From contig NC_135161.1 in assembly GCF_050948215.1 (NCBI RefSeq), forward strand, positions 1,646,830 to 1,710,829: a DNA stretch of 64,000 bases. Reading direction: 5' to 3'. This DNA comes from Halictus rubicundus. Lineage: Eukaryota > Arthropoda > Insecta > Hymenoptera > Halictidae. Position 1 is the stretch's first letter; each line of letters opens with the position of its first letter. This document shows positions 1 through 10,206 of the stretch, piece by piece. The position numbers were made by a program, and so were the translations under genes. The notes below the pieces were generated by a model. The model was not told the origin of the DNA. It saw only the letters and a list, made by a program, of their open reading frames with translations, and did not search any database.

Positions 1-246
1 GAGTTGTAGCAATAATTACCTAGAGAGTCTAACGACATCACGATTCCTTTGTCGCATTTGTTACATTTTAAGGAAGACATGTGAGTTCCAAGCTCGGAGG
101 GATCTGCACATCTTGGACAAGCACAAGCAAAGTATTTTCCTCCGAGAAGATGTTCTCTCCTCAACAAAGTCGGAAGCAGTGAATGTGTATAACTTCCATA
201 AAATTCACCACCCAGCGGAATTTTAACTGTCGTTCGCAATCGTATT
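1..246 (-). CDS. Exon of SmydA-like SET-domain protein (partial, runs off window)
   Basis: Reading the minus strand from 246 to 1 gives one open frame of about 81 codons with no stop. It contains the SET-domain motif SYTHSLLPTLLRREHL, then GKYFACACPRCADPSELGTH and a further CxxC pair (KCNKCDKG). This order, SYT.. block followed by a cysteine-rich CxCxxC post-SET region, is typical of the arthropod-specific SmydA branch of SMYD lysine methyltransferases. Upstream of the exon the minus strand reads TTATTTTTACAG, a good splice acceptor with AG at 248-247, so the exon starts at 246 with one base completing a split codon. The 3' end is beyond the window. This is the only stretch that looks like a conserved host gene. 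The family call is by motif recognition; catalytic activity is not inferred. Confidence 0.8.
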
Positions 247-2149
247 CTGTAAAAATAATTTCAAGTACCTTAATAGTTAATTAATTAAAGTCAGCCACGT
301 AAGTAAACCTTCGTGAGAATCTACGCGTGATCTCGGAAAGTTCGCGACGAGTTGGCATCTCGTTGCAGTGTCGAGCATACTGAAGTCTAGTTTTTGTAAA
401 TCATAGTCCGTCGCGCCAAGTTTCGCGTTACGAGCGAGTTGAGCGAGAGTACGGAGGAGCCCGGAACTCCTATTCTTAATAAAAGGACCACATTGGCTGC
501 GATTGTTTTTATCATAGTGTCTTTTCCCTTACCTAACCCGCAACGAGTGGTTTCGTTACCCACGTGGACCAGTCATTAAAATAAATACTGAAACGTTCCG
601 ACGAGATCGAAGGCGTCGCAAACAATTTGGATACTGGTTATAACCAAATCTACACAGATTATGAAAATGCTTGTTTTTGTGTGTTGGACAACCACAAAAC
701 TTGAATCACAGTTGCTATGGACATAACAATTTTTAACACGCTGTCTTAAATCTGTCATAATTTTAAAGAAGTGCATTATTTTTCTTGAAATAATGTAGCA
801 TTCTTTGAAAATGTTGTTTAATAAAATCATAAATAAAATTTCAAATTAGAAAATCAAATAGTTTTCCATGAAAATATTTTCCAAATTAACTTATTTTTAT
901 GGCCGTTACACTAGCAAAAGCACATAATAAATTGATAACTAACTAACTTATCTCTACATCTAGGTTTATGTATATGATAAGATCGACAGTCTGTGTAAAT
1001 TCAATAAATCAAGATGGAAATCAAGAGAAACTAAATCGCGGTAGAAAGTTTCATTATCAAATTATTAACGATAAAACATCTCAGAAAAAGCGAAGTTAAT
1101 AATACCATTAACAACTACACTATTAACAAAGTGGATTTCAACTTCTAATAATAATTCAAAAACTAATTCTTCGCGGTAATTTTTTCATTGTTCATTCTTA
1201 CCGCAATTTAGCTTATCAAAATGTTTTAAAAATATTTTATAATAAATATAAAACGCTGCATGAGTAAAATTATTTACCATAATTTGCACCTTAAGGGGTA
1301 GGTGCCCGGGGTAGTCACGTGACTTTTTAATTAATGATTTCCATTCACAGCCTTCAGACACAGACTTGAGATCCGTCTTGGTCTTGATCCGACGTACAGT
1401 TTGCCAAAAGCGCCAAAACGTGGCCAAAATGCAAAAAATGAATTTCCCGTTAGGGGTACGGCTCTTGCCGTATTCTATTCTCAGGTAATGACTGTAGAAG
1501 AAGCCGAAGGTAAAAAGGTCTTACTACCTATACCTGCTAAATGGTGGGAGTACAAATATCCCATACAGTCGTCTCACAGTTTTCGTGCAGTGAACTACGT
1601 TGTGAAAAAAAAGGTGTCAAGCTTACAATTTTACGGAAATTGAATATTTTTTTGTGCGTGTACGATGGATGCTGTGCCGGGAAGTAAATACTATACATAA
1701 TAATAACATTGGATTTATATTAATTAATGTTTGGAATGTATGAAGTGAACGATAAAACTTAGTGCACAGATTTTACAAATGTATACGAAAAGTTGTATAT
1801 TCCACAATATTCCACGGTGATTCTTGTCGAGTCTTGTAGTAGACACTATTATTTAACATTATTTTGAAAAAGTAGCTGCCCAAAACTGCCCCTTTCGTAA
1901 TGCGATCCATTTTTGTGACGCAGAGGTAGTCATGGTACTAGTTACAAGCATGTTTTCTCGAGAAATTTAGAAGTTATAATAAAATTTGTTAAATAAGCAT
2001 TGTATGGTTCCACTTATAGAGTTTTCTGATACAACAATTTCTTTTTTAATAATAATTTGCAACCGTACTATTCGCTCTTGTCTATCTATCCGATTACGTT
2101 TGCTGATTCTACCTCTACTTCGTTTCTCGAGATTACCTTTTACCGTCTC
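247..2149. other. Non-coding, probably intron or flank of the SmydA-like gene
   Basis: AT-rich sequence with no recognisable gene. A GC-richer patch at about 300-560 with a polyadenylation-like AATAAAAGG near 478 resembles an old LTR end but has no partner. An open frame at 1401-1643 (plus, 80 codons, with a possible splice donor CAG|GTAATG inside it) matches nothing I recognise. Confidence 0.5.
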
Positions 2150-3435
2150 GCAGGGCCGGTTACTACCCTAATCTTCAAAAACCCGCGAGTTCGCGAGATA
2201 GAATGGATTCGTGCCTCCAGGCACTGGAAAGCGGCGAGGTTTGGACGAGTTAAATAAGATATTAGAGACCCAGATACGGTAACAAAGGATGATATATTCT
2301 GGCAAGAACTGTACACATTCAGTTGTAAACAAATTCCACCGCGGTGACGCGTGAAACAATGTGTGTCGGGCTCCCGCGTCGAAAGTTCGCGACGCGTAAA
2401 TATATCGTTTACAATGCGTGAAGACCACTCGCGGTACGCTCGCTCTACTCTACGTCCGGTTTTCGGAATCAATTTACAATAATGACCCAGCATGGATCGC
2501 GCCCCGCGATAAGCAGTTCGTGACCCGTCTGACCACCCCTACACTCGGCCTGATAACCGTACGAGTGATCAGGATGGAGACCAACACAAAATCGCCGTCA
2601 CTCCACGCTTCCAATGAATCTGCCCTTCAGCACGTAACGTGGCCTCTGAGCAATCTCAGACAAGGCGGCGGCAGAGTGTCCGTGATCGTGCAAAGTCCGA
2701 TCGCTCTAATCTGACCCGAAATCCGCGATCGAACGACGTCGTACCCGTCAGACCATCCAGGCACCTGGCCGATGTTCGTAAAAGTGGCCTGGGTGGAGAC
2801 GCACACTAAACCTTGATCACTCCACGGGACGCACGAGTCTACCCTCTGGCATGATACATGGCCTCGGAGTGTTCTCGGGTACCGGTCACGGCAGAGTGCC
2901 CACGATCGTGCAAGGCTCGATCGTCTCGATTCAGTAGAGACGCACACTAAACCTCGGTTATTCCACGGGACCTATAAGTTCACCCTTTGGCACGATACGT
3001 AGCCTCGGAGTGATCTCTGACAAAGGTCACGACGGAATACTCGGGATCGTGCGATGCTCTATCGTACCGATTCGGGGGAGACTCGCAGTAAACCTCGGTC
3101 GCTCCACGGGACCCAGGAGTCTACCCTTCGGCACGATACGTGGCCTCGGAGTAATCTCTGATTAGGTCATGACAGAGTAGCCGCGATCGTACGAAGTACA
3201 ATCGCCTCGAATCCGGTCGAGACCCACACCAAACATCGGTGATTCCACGGAACCCAGGAGTCTACCTTTTGGCACGGTGCGTGGCCTCGGAGTGTTGTCG
3301 ATTAAGGTCACGACAAAAACACCGCGATTGCGTGACAAGAAATATTCTCGATCTGAACGAGACTCACAGAAAACCTCTGCCGTTCCTCGGAACCCAGGAG
3401 TCTACCCTTTGGCACGATTCGTGGCCTCAGAGTAT
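2150..3435 (+). repeat. Satellite-like tandem block, left copy
   Basis: The segment opens with a piece (GGATTCGTGCCTCCAGGCAC, then a stretch ending in GGTTTGGACGAG) that recurs at about 63211-63260. From about 2560 it becomes a tandem array: the anchor GTGGCCTC(G/T)GAG occurs near 2639, 2859, 3000, 3141, 3282 and 3421, so the regular part has a period of about 141 bp. Each unit also has CTCCACGGGACCCAGGAGT and TTTGGCACGATACG-type blocks with moderate divergence. Short open frames across it are not conserved between units, so it is treated as non-coding. Confidence 0.7.
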
Positions 3436-3439
3436 GTGA

Positions 3440-4098
3440 TGATCGACTGTCTCGCTTCGACCCGTACGGTACGCACAGTATCTGTCAAACGATACTTTTA
3501 CGTACCCAGTAATTATACTTTAACCTGGAATTAGAATCTGTATCGCGAGACGAATAGGTTGTGTCTGTTCGACGCGACGATCGCACGCAACACGACGCGT
3601 TTCTATTTCCGTGAGACGCAGCTCTCTAAACTTTATGAAATCGTGTCGACTGGACACACGGCGTTTTCCGCTCGCCGTCGCTTCTCACCTACGCGACTTG
3701 CTCGCTGCAAGTTACATTCACTAGTAATCGGAACACTTTTCCTTTAGAATTAATAATTTTGAACACTTCTCAAAGCAATATTTGAACGCGTGGGAATTCG
3801 ATAATTCCTATTGACTACTACGTGGTCGCGACCGAGAGTCACGGAACTTTACAAAAATGTTACTGCGTGTTTCCCGGACCGCTTCCAGACGTAGAGTGCT
3901 GGATCTGCGGCTCGCATCGACCTCCTTCGATCGTTATCGAGTGGGGATCGATGCGTGCGCAACTCGAACGGTATCGCGATATTTCGCGGTCCTTCTCTAC
4001 GTTCGGACTCGCGAGCAACGTAATAGAATATTGTGGTGGGGTCGATATCGCTGTTGGATACACGCGATATATCGATGTGTAACCGACACGGTTACATA
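3440..4098 (-). repeat. Probable 3' LTR of the decayed Gypsy
   Basis: On the minus strand a purine-rich tract (AGGGGTGGGGGCAATA) ends at 4099 and is followed by TGTAACCG, the usual polypurine-tract/LTR arrangement. The first bases form a perfect 8-bp inverted repeat, TGTAACCG..CGGTTACA (plus 4080-4098). The other boundary is a guess set by the end of the satellite block. Confidence 0.4.
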
Positions 4099-4202
4099 TT
4101 GCCCCCACCCCTACTTTCGAGATGATCAGTGCAGCACGCAGTATAGATGCCTGGAAATCTCGAACCCTACCGAACGCGAAGAGAGAAAGAAAAAAAAACG
4201 AA

Positions 4203-4520
4203 AACCTTAAACTAAACGCAGTCTTTTTGAAACAATAAACTAAATACAATCTTTTATGTTAAACGAAAACGCAGTATTAGACCAAAACGCAGTAATAAAA
4301 AAAAATCAACACTTCTTCGATCAGTCCTATGTATTAACTAAGTCGCAGTCTTTTATAGTAACCCACACGCAGTCTTTTATAACATAAGAAGAAAAAAAAA
4401 CACTTGTTCTTCGTTCTTTAAAATAAACTGAACGTAATCTTTCATATTTAACCAAAACGCCGTAAGTAAAAAAAATGCACACTTCTTTGATCAGTCTTTT
4501 ATAACGCAAAAAAAAAAAAT
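4203..4520. repeat. Degenerate repeats of an ACGCAGTCTTTTAT-type motif
   Basis: The motif ACGCAGTcttttat recurs at least six times in variable form (near 4217, 4271, 4288, 4345, 4370, 4458) separated by A-rich stretches, in the 3' untranslated part of the decayed Gypsy between its last ORF and the polypurine tract. Non-coding. Confidence 0.5.
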
Positions 4521-4564
4521 AAACAACTAAACACTTGTTTCATGATGGAAGCACAGCCGCGCAC

Positions 4565-4904
4565 TTATTTCTCCCCGTTTGGGGATTCCAAGAGTTCCTC
4601 GATGAAACTCTCCGTGATATTTAACAGGCCTAGCGGGTCCCGGGAGTTGACGTCGGGTACCTCGAGTCTCGGGTCGGGATCCAGGTCGCAGGAGTCCCAT
4701 GATAGCTCCGCGTCTTCCTGCTCCAACTCCTTCTGTCGCCGCTGCTCGTCCTTGGGTTCGGGAATCACCTCCCACGACATTTCTAGCTCGGCTGCAGCCG
4801 AGCTTCCGGCACTGGTCGCCCCTGGATGCGCCCCCTCCGGATCGAGAGTGTGCTGGGCCTGGGTCGTGCCCCGCCCGAGGCCTCCCCAGCATCTTCGTGC
4901 CCTC
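4565..4904 (-). CDS. Small acidic ORF downstream of Gypsy integrase
   Basis: An open frame of about 113 codons; the first ATG gives a 71-residue product starting MSWEVIPEPKDEQ and ending ELLESPNGEK. It is rich in Glu, Asp and Leu, with no zinc finger, signal peptide or membrane segment. It lies where env or an accessory ORF sits in Gypsy elements, about 320 bp past the end of integrase. I do not recognise the product. It may be the C-terminal end of a longer accessory protein whose upstream part is frameshifted. Confidence 0.3.
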
Positions 4905-5221
4905 TCTGGTCACCCTTTCGGCGTTTGCGTCTGTGCGGGAACGCAGTTGACCCTGGCTTAGGTCGGCACGCCGTGTGCGTACTGCCGTTTCCGCCACCTT
5001 CCCTGTTTCCAGGGGCCCGCAGTTTTCATAGCGAGCGCTGGTGGAGGTGGCTCATGGAATTTAATATCCATGCCCGTTTGCGTAGGGCAACTAACCATGG
5101 CCCACACAGCGTAAGCCTGGTTGCTGGCGTCGATGGTGGCGCGATTTGCCTTGTTGTCTGATGGTGGTCCTTCCATATTGACGACTGATTAGCGAATGCC
5201 TTCGCTGGGCGTCGTTCGTCC

Positions 5222-6715
5222 TTATAATTTGGGACGAAGTCGGGGTTTCTCAGAATCCCCACCCGGGTCGACCCTGGTGAAGTGTACCACGGATGTTGTG
5301 TTGACATCTTGCTCTTCGTCTGGTTTATGGTAGTGCCGTAAACGTGACGCGTGAAATGTGCCGCGGATTTCCTTCGTGTTAGGTATTTCCAACACGTACG
5401 TCGAAGGTCCCTTTTTTCGTACTACCTCGTAAGGACCTTCGTATAGATGGAAGAATTTGGCTATTTCACGGTCGGCGGCATTCGATACCGGGTTGGTTTT
5501 TATCAGCACGTGGTCACCCAGTTTATATTCTGTAGGTGTTTTTCCAGAATTGGCTCGCTCGCACCGCTTCCGTGCTTTGTTTGTCATCTGCCGGAACGCG
5601 AGCTGTAGCTTGGCGTGATGCGGCTCGTCACCTGTTGTCCCAATCTCGTTGGTGTACTGGAACCACCTTGCCCACGGCCGTATCGGTTTTTTCTTTAACA
5701 GTTCTGTTGACGTGAACCCTGTGCTGTTGTGCACCACCTCATTGCAGCAGGTTTCGATGACGTCGACTCACTTGGCCCAGGAAGCGTGTGCATGGGCCGC
5801 CAACGTGCGAATGATCCGTCCGATCTCGCGGTTTACCCTTTCTACCGGGTTGCTTTGGGGATGTCGGATGGAGGAGAGGACGTGATGAATTCCTTACCTC
5901 TGTAGGGCTTCTGTCCACTTCCTCGAGGTGAATTGCGTCCCGTGGTCGGTGATGATTCTTTTGGGTTTCCCGTACATCGGAATGTACCGCGTGAAGATTC
6001 GCGCGAGTGTTACGCAGGTAGTCGCGTTTCGCATGGGATACAATTTTACAAACTTCGTGAACAGTTCCTCCACTGCGAGAATATATCTGACTCCCCCCCC
6101 CCCTTGATATAGGCAACGACCCGTAGAAATCGATAGACGACACGTCGAGCGGACACCTTGGTATTATACTTTGCATATCGGCATGGGTCGCGTGGGTAGG
6201 AATTTTGACTCGTCGGCATGTATCACACGTGGATATCAGTTTTCTCGCATGTCGATGTACTTTCTGCACATAGAAGGATTCGGATATGAGTTTTACGGTT
6301 TTATCTCCACCGACATGCGCGTAAACTTCGTGTATCTCACGTATGAGATCGTCGCGCAAAACTGCGGGGATGACCGCTCGTTCCCCACCACTGTTGCTTA
6401 CATGATACAACGTGCCATTATATAGACGATATCGAGATTTTTCGTTAACGCCTTGCTGTCTGCACTCTTCGCGAATGCGACGCAATTTTTCGTCCTTCTG
6501 CTGCCATTCAGATAACCGCTTCAGGGCCGTCGCTAGGACTGGTGATATTGCTCGGGCAAGTGCTGTCATAATTGGTATGCAAGTTTGTCGATCTGCCCTT
6601 TCCCCGCTGGGCATGTTATGCATTCGACTCATGATATCTGCCGGGATGTTACGACCGGTGATGTCGGCGCAGGGCCCTATACCGTAATTCGGTGGTCATG
6701 TTATACCGGAAACGA
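5222..6715 (-). pseudogene. Gypsy pol remnant: RNase H tail and integrase
   Basis: From 6715 downward the frame shows the end of RNase H (ADITGRNIPADIMSRMHN), then the HHCC zinc-binding module of integrase (HEVYAHVGG...CDTCRRVK) and the start of the catalytic core (DFYGSLPISRGG). The frame then breaks in an 11-base C run (6093-6103 on the plus strand). The core continues in another frame, interrupted by TAA near 5905 and TGA near 5769. The C-terminal domain is open from 5737 to 5222, with the GPY-like LYEGPYEVVRKKG and FHASRLRHYH motifs. At least one indel and two stops make it inactive. Confidence 0.75.
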
Positions 6716-6724
6716 AGGTCTTGC

Positions 6725-8332
6725 CTTCATCGGCCGGACTGCGAGGATGACAATCTCTATAAAAAATCCCTAACTGCAAGCTGCTGGTATGTGGGGAGGG
6801 GGCACCCCCTGGTGTAAGTGCCAGAGTGTCGCGAGTTTCTGTGGCCCCCGCCCTACTCTCCTCCGTCCCTGGCGGAGAAGTAACGCGGAGGGGGAGCGGC
6901 GGGGCTGGACACTTGGAGGGATGCAATGATCGCCCCTCCAGGGATCCTACCCCCCTGGTGGCGGAGATTGCCTTTGGGGTTCGCGCCCAGAGCACGGGAG
7001 AAATACTCCAGGAAGTTCTGGAGAAAGTCCGAGTAATCGAGGAGACCGCGCTCGGGAGTGCGAGCCTCGAGGGCACGAGCGTCCGTGACCTACAGGTTGC
7101 GGCACGTTATGCCGAGGCCGCGTTCGTGGAGGTTCGTAAGAGGATTGAGCAGGGCTCCGACTATATCCCGCTAACATCACGGCGGTGACTCCTCCGGCCC
7201 TTTATCCGCGGTCCTTGGTACTCCTGGTGAGGGAGAACGACGGCATGCGGAGAGAGATGGAGGAGCTAAGCGCAACCAATAGGGCCATCAAAGAGGAGAT
7301 GATGGCGATGAAGACGCTGAGGCGATGCCTCCCCCCGCTCCACGGCAGGGGAAACCCGGCCCCCCGGCCTACTGGAGAAGATGACCGCCCTACTGTATGC
7401 CAAATTGGCGCCCATTAAAAAAAAAAGGAGCAGGCGTCTATCCGGACAGTTGTGTTTGGCACCGCCCCCTCCCCCCAACTCTTGCTCCGCAGCGACGGGA
7501 GAGCCCACGCTCCGCCACCGCCTTGTTGAACCCCCTCCTACTTCTCTTCCTACTCCAGTCCCTGTGGCCGGGGAAGTGAGAAGAAAAAGAAGAAGATCAG
7601 AGTTGCCGACGCGGCTGGTCCAGCCGCCCAGCCGTAACCACCGGCCCGCGTCACTTCCGTTCCGAAGATCAAACAGCGGCGATACCGGAGGGTTGCAGGG
7701 CCACCCTGTGGGAGGCCATGGCGGTGGCCAAAGGGGGCCATCAATTTGGAGGCGGTCGGTCTGACCGAGATTCGCACCAAGCGGGCGGTTACCGGACATC
7801 GCCTTCTGGAGATCCTCGGTCCCTAGGGGGCGGCCAGGGTATATGCCCAGGCTGCCTGGATGACGAAGGTTCTCGGGACAATGGTGGCGAGGGTCACGGG
7901 GCCCGTCAAAACGGCGGACCTCCGCCTTAGGGACCTGGATGACTCTGTCACCCCCGAGGAGATTAGAGCAGCCGTGGTGGCGGCCACGAAGTGCCCACCC
8001 GAAGCCATCAAGTTCGGGGATGTTAAATCCCCGGCAATCCTCCTGGTCCAGGCTCCGTGACGATTTGGCACCGTTAAGGTGGTGATGCGCCATCCTGCCT
8101 CGTGGTTGAGTGGGGCAGGGGGTTCGCGATGGTGTGCCTGAGAAGGCTTCTGGTTGTGGAATGCTACATCTCACCCAACAGTTGCACTTCCGAGTTCAGG
8201 AAATTCCTGGTCGGGCTGGGGCGGTTATTGCTTCGCAACTGACCCGTCCAATGCTGGTCCTGGGAGACTTTAATGCAAAGTCTACGATATGGGTCAATCC
8301 CAGGACCGACTCCCGCGGCAGGGCGATGAAGG
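6725..8332 (+). mobile_element. Decayed R1-clade LINE: gag and start of AP endonuclease
   Basis: Plus-strand fragments in shifting frames resemble ORF1 of R1-clade non-LTR elements: a helical segment (6826-7188, RAQSTGEILQEVLEKVRV), a coiled stretch at 7185-7310, and the characteristic RLRDLDDSVTPEEIRAAV block at 7860-8060. The usual CCHC knuckles are missing, apparently deleted near 8060. From about 8120 fragments of the AP-endonuclease domain follow (CYISPNS, LVLGDFNAKSTIW, TDSRGRAMK). The reading stops at 8332, where an errantivirus LTR is inserted, and resumes at 14558. Many frameshifts; inactive. Confidence 0.7.
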
Positions 8333-8639
8333 TGTCACGTAATAATCAAGAAGAAAATATAAAAAAAAACTTTATTGCTCAACCGGAGTTGAGTACCACT
8401 GAGTTAGTTACAAAGATTATTACAATGATTGAAATACACGGAGAACGTACGTAGGCGATACTAAAACAAAACTGAACGCTCGTGCCCTGGGGCGGCGGCC
8501 TCTTATACCGTTGGAGACAACTGTCCGCTGAGGATATTTGATCCCTTCTTATCAACAGGACTTCTCCGAAGGTGGTGCCGTGTGCAACGAAGGTGTTGCC
8601 GTGTGCAACGGGCCATAATCAGGTGTGGTCCCTGTCACA
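8333..8639 (-). repeat. 3' LTR of the errantivirus-type element
   Basis: On the minus strand it runs TGTGACAGGG...CGTGACA, 307 bp, bounded by TG/CA. An AATAAA signal is present on the minus strand (TTTATTGCTC on plus near 8371). It is preceded internally by the polypurine tract AGAAGGGGGGAA (plus 8640-8652). Confidence 0.9.
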
Positions 8640-8661
8640 TTCCCCCCTTCTTAGATTGAAC

Positions 8662-10206
8662 TTAGTCCCTTAAGTTCTTCTTGAGGATGCTCTTCTTGAA
8701 GCGGACCCGCTGGTGCTGTATCAAGACTCTTCCTCCCTCATTGTCTTCGATTGCCAAAGGGCGGCTTACAGTGGTGTACAGGCTGATTGGCGCACTCGGT
8801 TGCGTTGGTTGGAAGTCGTTGTGGATTTGTGGCCCTTTCTTGATCTTACAGCAGAGCAGGTGGAAACAGAGTTTTCTGGGGACGCAGTTCTTCAGACAGT
8901 CGAGTAATCCTAATTTGTTGAGCACGTACAAACCTATCAATCAATGTACTCGTTATTAAACAATAAATCGCATGAATCGTTAGAGCTAATTATAGATGGT
9001 CTGTCAGTGGTCTGAATATTATGTTTTGTGGAACATATCGCGTCAATTTCTACTGGTTTAGAGGGTATCGCTAGGAATTGATTTTCGGCGTGCAGCGGTA
9101 TGAAACTGATGTAGTCGATCTTATAAATGGATATCTCGCAATTGTTGATGTTCTTCTTGTAGTTAATAATTTCGCTGTGACAGTCGTTGTCGGAATTACT
9201 GTTGTGGATCGGCTGCGTTTGTTTACAAATCATGACTATCTTTCGTTTACAATGTTTGGTGATATAGTCGAGATCAGTGTTTATGTAAAGGAGGTTTGAA
9301 GTTAGAAATACTGGATTTTCTATCACGGGTGCCATAAATATATTGTTTCTTTTATGCGGGATGGGGTATACGCGCATTATATCCCACTCTTGTTCGAGCA
9401 CTAGAGGTATCGAAATCTTGAAAAATAATTTGTCATTATACGTGAAAACGGTTAAGTCACTGATGTCGAGTATGAATTGAAAGTGTTCGATTTTGGGCGC
9501 AATGGCAATGTTATAAGTGTGATGTCCTATGATCTTCGCGTAGTTGCTTACAAGCTTTTCGGGTTCTATAATCTGTGGGCTAATGATACCTTGTTTACCT
9601 AAAATGATCGCGTTTAATATTTCGTCAAGTTGGAAGTGCGAATCCTGTATGGCATTATCGATTTTCATTATGAGTTTAGTAAATATGCTTTCTGTATTCA
9701 ATTGCTGCGTTAATTGGTTATATGAACGTTCTAAATTCTCTAAACTCTTTGTGTTAAGCATTTTCTTTATAAGCGAAGTCTGGTTAGCTAGTATGATTTT
9801 AATCTGTTTGTCGTCGTCAAATAAGGTGTCAATGTTTTTATTTATCAAATCCAAATCGTCTGTGTCTAGTGTTCCGAATAAGCTTTTAGAGATTGATCCG
9901 ACAAAGTTCAATAATCCTCGCTTCGTTCTCTGGTGTATGAGGGTTCTTACATGACTGGCTAATTGTCTAATATTATTAATACGTATGTCTAAAGTATCTA
10001 ATGCTTCGGTATAGTCGAAGTTAGTAGCTGATTTACTGATTTCTCGTTCTTATATTGTGCTATGTTTTCGATTTGCTTAAACATCTCGCTCGTGTCTAGA
10101 CCTATTATCACATTGGCGGTACTACTGTATAAATAACCCTTATTTATCTTTTCTAAAAATATGTTATTCTGGGTATCTAATGGTGTTATAGCGACGTGTG
10201 CGCAAG
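8662..10206 (-). pseudogene. Env-like glycoprotein gene of the errantivirus-type element (broken)
   Basis: The open stretch from about 10045 to 8937 contains a furin-type site RTKR followed by a hydrophobic fusion-peptide-like segment (GLLNFVGSISKSL), the signature of Gypsy/errantivirus Env proteins related to baculovirus F. Upstream, to about 10206, a hydrophobic signal-like stretch and the N-terminal part lie in another frame; the switch, next to an in-frame TAA, is near 10050. The extracellular part ends at a TGA at 8937. A cysteine-rich, basic tail-like segment follows in a different frame (8940-8662) with no membrane-spanning segment between, suggesting an internal deletion of the anchor. 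The N-terminus overlaps the end of pol. Family function is membrane fusion; this copy should not give a functional protein. Confidence 0.7.

Larger units (their letters stand above)
3440..6720 (-). mobile_element. Decayed Ty3/Gypsy retrotransposon, 3' half
   Basis: The minus strand carries, in order, an RNase H tail, integrase, a downstream acidic ORF, a repeat-rich 3' region, a polypurine tract and the start of an LTR. Protease, reverse transcriptase and gag are absent: at about 6720 the sequence changes into the R1-like LINE on the opposite strand. The lower end of the LTR cannot be fixed; the satellite block ends near 3435 and I use that as a limit. No second LTR is present, so age and target duplication cannot be read. 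Confidence 0.65.

Noticed and set aside
3857..4249. Overlapping frames of 117-129 codons on both strands
   Set aside because: Within the probable LTR of the decayed Gypsy; no domain.
7266..8174. 302-codon minus-strand open frame
   Set aside because: Antisense to the R1-like gag remnants, which have recognisable motifs; composition shadow.
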